From the NCBI GenBank assembly GCA_023128135.1, contig JAGMEO010000024.1, forward strand, positions 1-7,316: a stretch of DNA of 7,316 nucleotides. The letters are read 5' to 3'. The DNA comes from Candidatus Bathyarchaeota archaeon (lineage in GTDB: Archaea; Thermoproteota; Bathyarchaeia; RBG-16-48-13; JAGMEO01). Under the pieces are notes generated by a model, which saw only the letters and a list, made by a program, of their open reading frames with translations, did not search any database and was not told the origin of the DNA. This document shows positions 4,640 through 7,316 of this stretch, one piece after another. The position numbers were made by a program, and so were the translations under genes. Position 1 is the first letter of the stretch. Each line of letters opens with the position of its first letter.

Positions 4640-4909
4640 CTATAATATTCCTAGTTTAATCGCCAAGTCTGAAGCTTTAAACTCAGGACGCAGTTTAATG
4701 TAGGCTTTCTTCAGGCCTTTTGAAGTAATTACTATGTTAACGTCAGAGATTTTTGTTTCATAAAGTTCTTCAAAAGCTTTCTTTACGTCATTTTTTTTGG
4801 CTCTCAAGTCCACTATAAAGGTCAGTTTATTCTCTGTCTCAATTAATGAGACCGCTTTTTCGGTCATAAGTGGATAAAACACGATTTTCTGAAATTTGGT
4901 TTTTACCAT
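4640..4909 (-). CDS. rpl23: Large-subunit ribosomal protein uL23
   Basis: uL23 lies at the tunnel exit and is the main docking protein for signal recognition particle and other nascent-chain factors. The 89-residue product has the compact archaeal fold: FYPLMTEKAVSLIETENKLT (11 to 30), FIVDLRAKKNDVKKAFEELY (31 to 50), ISDVNIVITSKGLKKAYIKL (54 to 73) and the end FKASDLAIKLGIL. The frame is open further upstream to 5032, but that would overlap uL4 by 113 bases and add a non-homologous leader. The ATG at 4909 gives the family length and has GAGG 8 bases upstream. Confidence 0.97.
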   Translation of the reverse strand: MVKTKFQKIVFYPLMTEKAVSLIETENKLTFIVDLRAKKNDVKKAFEELYETKISDVNIVITSKGLKKAYIKLRPEFKASDLAIKLGIL

Positions 4910-4917
4910 GTTTTTAT

Positions 4918-4921
4918 CCTC
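4918..4921 (-). promoter_or_regulatory. Shine-Dalgarno site of uL23, overlapping the uL4 stop
   Basis: GAGG (GAGGAT on the coding strand) shares bases with the uL4 TGA and lies 8 bases before the ATG at 4909. It supports that ATG over the longer frame beginning at 5032 and suggests translation coupled to uL4 termination. Confidence 0.75.
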
Positions 4922-5696
4922 ATATAAACATTTTTCCAACTTTCTTAATCGCAGATTCAGACCATATAGTAAGTCTGCCTGGATGAGTGCCTGGAGCAAG
5001 TAGTTCGGTATTGAGTTGTTCAACTGTGACAACGTTTACTCCTGGAAGGTTTCTTGCGGCTCTACTAATTCCATCATCTTCAGCTACAACGATTAAAGGC
5101 CCCACTCTTTTCTTCATCTTTCTTCCTCTGCCTGTCCCTTTTCCAGCTCTTACTTTTTTGTTATTTTTAACCCTTAACACATCTGGCCAAATACCTAATT
5201 GCATAAAGGTTTTTTTAACCTGTTTTGTTCTCGTAAGTGTTTGAATTTTATCTGATACTGCAATAGGGAACTCAGAGACTTTACCTACATTGTGGCCCCG
5301 GGTGACTACAGTGTCTCTGTTTGCAGTTGCAGCTATTGCTGATGCGAGAGCGTGTTTTCTCTCCTTTTTGTTAATATGCTTCTTTATCTTTTTTTCAGCT
5401 TTAGGGGGGTGAGCTTGTCGTCCTCCTACAGTTCCTGGCGCTAACGCTGCTTGTCCAGCTTTACGATATCTTGATCCCTTGACTCTAGGTAATCTGGCAA
5501 TGCCAAGTCCAGTTCCACGTGATTCAGCCGTCGTCCTTTTCCCAGCCATTGGATCTCGACCTTGTGGTTGAATTCTATGAGATTGTCCAGCTATTACGAC
5601 CTTTTTAATAACATCTAACCTTAAGGATGTTTCAAACACTTTTGGAAGCGTGATCTTCTTTGATGGTTTTCCACTCAGATTAAGTACTTGAGCCAT
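4920..5696 (-). CDS. rpl4: Large-subunit ribosomal protein uL4
   Basis: uL4 is an early-assembly protein whose extended loop helps form the constriction of the exit tunnel, opposite uL22. The 258-residue product has the archaeal layout: a globular start, then the long basic loop from about 44 to 105 (PQGRDPMAGKRTTAESRGTG, RLPRVKGSRYRKAGQAALAP, GGRQAHPPKAEKK). The Rossmann-like domain follows, with KKERKHALASAIAATANRD (110 to 128), RAGKGTGRGRKMKKRVGPLI (183 to 202), VAEDDGISRAARNLPGV (204 to 220) and LLAPGTHPGRLTIWSESAI (232 to 250). The ATG at 5696 has GGAG about 10 bases upstream in a 24-base gap after uL3. Confidence 0.97.
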   Translation of the reverse strand: MAQVLNLSGKPSKKITLPKVFETSLRLDVIKKVVIAGQSHRIQPQGRDPMAGKRTTAESRGTGLGIARLPRVKGSRYRKAGQAALAPGTVGGRQAHPPKAEKKIKKHINKKERKHALASAIAATANRDTVVTRGHNVGKVSEFPIAVSDKIQTLTRTKQVKKTFMQLGIWPDVLRVKNNKKVRAGKGTGRGRKMKKRVGPLIVVAEDDGISRAARNLPGVNVVTVEQLNTELLAPGTHPGRLTIWSESAIKKVGKMFI

Positions 5697-5720
5697 TTTC
5701 TATTTTCTCCGATTTTAATT

Positions 5721-6722
5721 CTACGCAGTTATTCCCATCATAGTTATTTGAGTAGCAGATTCAGGAACATATGTTGGTGGTCGAGTTGCATACCTCAATT
5801 TTATCAAACGTTTCGCTGAGCCTGGAACACTTCCACTTAACAGAACAAAATCGCTTTGAACCACTCCATAATGTGGGAAACCTCCCTTAGGCGAAGCTCC
5901 ATCTCCATTCACACCAATCTTCAGAATACGTTTGTTTCTCTCTGTTCTATGATGAAATCCTGTCTGACCTGCTCTAGGCACACTGTACATAACATACGCA
6001 GGATTCCATGGTCCAATGCAAGCTACTTCTCTGACTGTTTTGTTTGATTTATGTTGTTTTCTTTTAATTCCCCAGCGTTTTACAGGACCCTGCCATCCTT
6101 TTCCCTTAGTAACTGCAATGACATCTACAAACTGTCCTTCTTTAAAGCTATCAGATACTCTAATTTGCTTACCTAAAATCTTCTTAGCAAAATCAAATTG
6201 ATCTTTAATCGTACCACCATCTATTCTTGTTTCCATGATATCCGGTTTCTTCTGAGGAACTGCGGCTAAACGTGGTTGTGTGCAGAATATAAGATGAAAA
6301 TGATGGATTTTTTCCAAATCTTTTTCAAGTTCTTCTAATTTTTTATCTGTTTCAAAGCTTTCAGGAATAGAGACTAGTTTTTTGAGGTCTTTTGAGGTTT
6401 TTTTCATCCAAACCTCTGAAAAAGTTTTCATACCTTTACCTGTCTGAATGTAAGCTTTGACTCCACATGCTAACATTGGTGGAGTTTCAATTACAGTAAT
6501 GGGTGTAAAAACCTCCTGTCCAAATGTAGGTGAACCTCGATGGTCACTTACAAGATAAACATAACTCATTCCTGCTTTATACCCAGCAAAGCTAAGAAGC
6601 ATTGGAGAATCACCCTCGACTTTAGGCCAATAGTTTATTTTGCCGATGTGACTTGAAGCACGTCCCCTTGGCAAATAAGCTAATGACCCGTGTTTTGGCG
6701 CATGTTTGCTACGATGTCCCAT
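5721..6722 (-). CDS. rpl3: Large-subunit ribosomal protein uL3
   Basis: uL3 nucleates large-subunit assembly and reaches the peptidyl transferase centre with its central 'W-finger'. The 333-residue product starts MGHRSKHAPKHGSLAYLPRG, the archaeal/eukaryotic signature, then SFAGYKAGMSYVY, AVTKGKGWQGPVKRWG (203 to 218) and the central loop VACIGPWNPAYVMYSVPRAG (233 to 252). The tryptophan at 239 aligns with yeast W255 at the finger tip; KGGFPHYG (279 to 286) follows. The open frame can be extended to a TTG at 6734, but that codon leaves no room for a ribosome binding site. The conserved MGHR start at 6722 is therefore chosen, with AGGTT about 10 bases upstream. It begins 13 bases after the methyltransferase stop. 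Confidence 0.96.
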   Translation of the reverse strand: MGHRSKHAPKHGSLAYLPRGRASSHIGKINYWPKVEGDSPMLLSFAGYKAGMSYVYLVSDHRGSPTFGQEVFTPITVIETPPMLACGVKAYIQTGKGMKTFSEVWMKKTSKDLKKLVSIPESFETDKKLEELEKDLEKIHHFHLIFCTQPRLAAVPQKKPDIMETRIDGGTIKDQFDFAKKILGKQIRVSDSFKEGQFVDVIAVTKGKGWQGPVKRWGIKRKQHKSNKTVREVACIGPWNPAYVMYSVPRAGQTGFHHRTERNKRILKIGVNGDGASPKGGFPHYGVVQSDFVLLSGSVPGSAKRLIKLRYATRPPTYVPESATQITMMGITA

Positions 6723-6735
6723 TTTACATACCAAC

Positions 6736-7316
6736 CTAAGATAGATTATTCAAAGCTGCTAAGGAAGCAAAGACTGCTTCTTCTGTTCGAACTGTCTCTG
6801 TTCCTTGAAGAGGTATCGTATTGATTGTGAAATCAAACACCTTCTCTAGTTTAAGGTTTTCGCGTTTCAGTATTTCTTTTAAGCCTTCCCTAGGGGAACC
6901 GAAAGCGATTAATATATTTCTGGATTTTTCCCATCTTTCTTTAATGTTTTTAGCTACCCTACAAAGGAGCGTTCCTTTTTTAGAGGTCGCAATACATAGG
7001 TCAAATTTTCTTCTTCTAATGGTCATTCCTAATGGAAGTTTAGAATCAGTAACACGATATCCCCAATATAGCTTTATCTCTTTACTCGTTGCTAGACGAG
7101 CCTCTGGCTGTTCTTTTTTAAGATTTGTTATTCTGATAGACGCTCTCTTGTTTCTTGGTAATGTTACTCCATATAAAACCGCATTTTTATCAACACCGAT
7201 ATCTACTATAGTCCGCTTTTTTTCAGACTTAATTACAAATCCTTCGCGGAGCTCATTTAATTTTAAATCTTTAATACTTTTAGAGCTAGGGTGATGAGGG
7301 GTTCTGAGAGGGGGTA
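6736..7316 (-). CDS. SPOUT-class RNA methyltransferase (COG2106/MTH1 type), C-terminal part
   Basis: The frame is open from the window edge to the TAG at 6736, so 192 residues of the C-terminal part are visible. A start at the internal ATG (7026) would remove conserved sequence and is rejected. Visible motifs, in order: PPLRTPHHPSSKSI near the edge, a small inserted beta domain (EGFVIKSEKKRTIVDIGVDK, LYGVTLPRN), LYWGYRV, FDLCIATSKKGT, ILIAFGSPREGLKEIL, and the trefoil-knot end DFTINTIPLQGTETVRTEEA. The last two are the usual cofactor-binding and knot segments of the family, which includes archaeal MTH1 and human SPOUT1/C9orf114. It probably methylates an RNA with S-adenosylmethionine; the substrate cannot be read from sequence. 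A gene of this family next to uL3 is a recurring archaeal arrangement, as I recall it. Confidence 0.9.
   Translation of the reverse strand, partial: PPLRTPHHPSSKSIKDLKLNELREGFVIKSEKKRTIVDIGVDKNAVLYGVTLPRNKRASIRITNLKKEQPEARLATSKEIKLYWGYRVTDSKLPLGMTIRRRKFDLCIATSKKGTLLCRVAKNIKERWEKSRNILIAFGSPREGLKEILKRENLKLEKVFDFTINTIPLQGTETVRTEEAVFASLAALNNLS

Noticed and set aside
4910..5032. Extended N-terminus for uL23 overlapping uL4
   Set aside because: The added 41 residues come from the alternative frame of the uL4 end, do not resemble uL23, and the ATG at 4909 has its own GAGG.
6723..6734. TTG start for uL3 four codons before MGHR
   Set aside because: The TTG is only one base after the preceding stop, with no room for a ribosome binding site, and MGHR is the conserved family start.
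6736..7026. A short independent 96-residue gene upstream of uL3
   Set aside because: The frame stays open to the window edge and carries conserved methyltransferase motifs upstream of the internal ATG, so it is one larger truncated gene.
6821..7294. A 157-codon open frame on the plus strand opposite the methyltransferase
   Set aside because: The opposite strand encodes clear SPOUT motifs through the whole stretch. The plus-strand product is low-complexity hydrophobic sequence with no recognisable family.

Overview
This window is a slice of an archaeal S10/spc-type ribosomal protein cluster, read entirely from the minus strand, so transcription runs from high to low coordinates. The order is typically archaeal: SPOUT RNA methyltransferase, uL3, uL4, uL23, uL2, uS19, uL22, uS3, uL29, Rpp29 (RNase P), uS17, uL14, uL24, eS4. 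The archaeal/eukaryotic-only members (eS4, Rpp29), the archaeal forms of uL3, uL4 and uS19, TATA-like promoters and GGAGG-type ribosome binding sites all exclude a bacterium. The DNA is A+T-rich. The host is probably a mesophilic or moderately thermophilic member of the TACK/Bathyarchaeia side of the archaea, but that placement is an impression from protein style, not a demonstrated result.

Upstream block (7316 to 3890): the C-terminal part of the methyltransferase gene leads, after 13 bases, into uL3, then uL4, uL23 and uL2, separated by 10 to 24 bases and mostly with clear Shine-Dalgarno sites. Middle (3889 to 3217): uS19 sits between two A+T-rich gaps of 123 and 145 bases, the only sizeable non-coding stretches here. 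Each gap carries a TATA-like element reading in gene direction. A hairpin plus short T run straddles the uS19 stop. uS19 may therefore be a separately controlled unit. Downstream block (3216 to 1): uL22, uS3, uL29, Rpp29, uS17, uL14, uL24 and the N-terminal part of eS4 are tightly packed, with gaps of 0 to 26 bases, a TAATG junction and an ATGA overlap.

The products assemble the ribosome: uL3, uL4, uL2 and uL22 line the peptidyl transferase region and exit tunnel; uL23 and uL29 lie at the tunnel exit; uL14 and uL24 are large-subunit surface or early-assembly proteins; uS3, uS19, uS17 and eS4 belong to the small subunit. Rpp29 links tRNA 5' processing, and the SPOUT enzyme probably links RNA methylation, to the same expression unit. 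I found no unknown system; the second-look points are start-codon choice, the isolated uS19 unit, a dual-use Arg tail/ribosome binding site, absence of an eIF1 gene at its common place, and substitutions in normally invariant parts of uL2.
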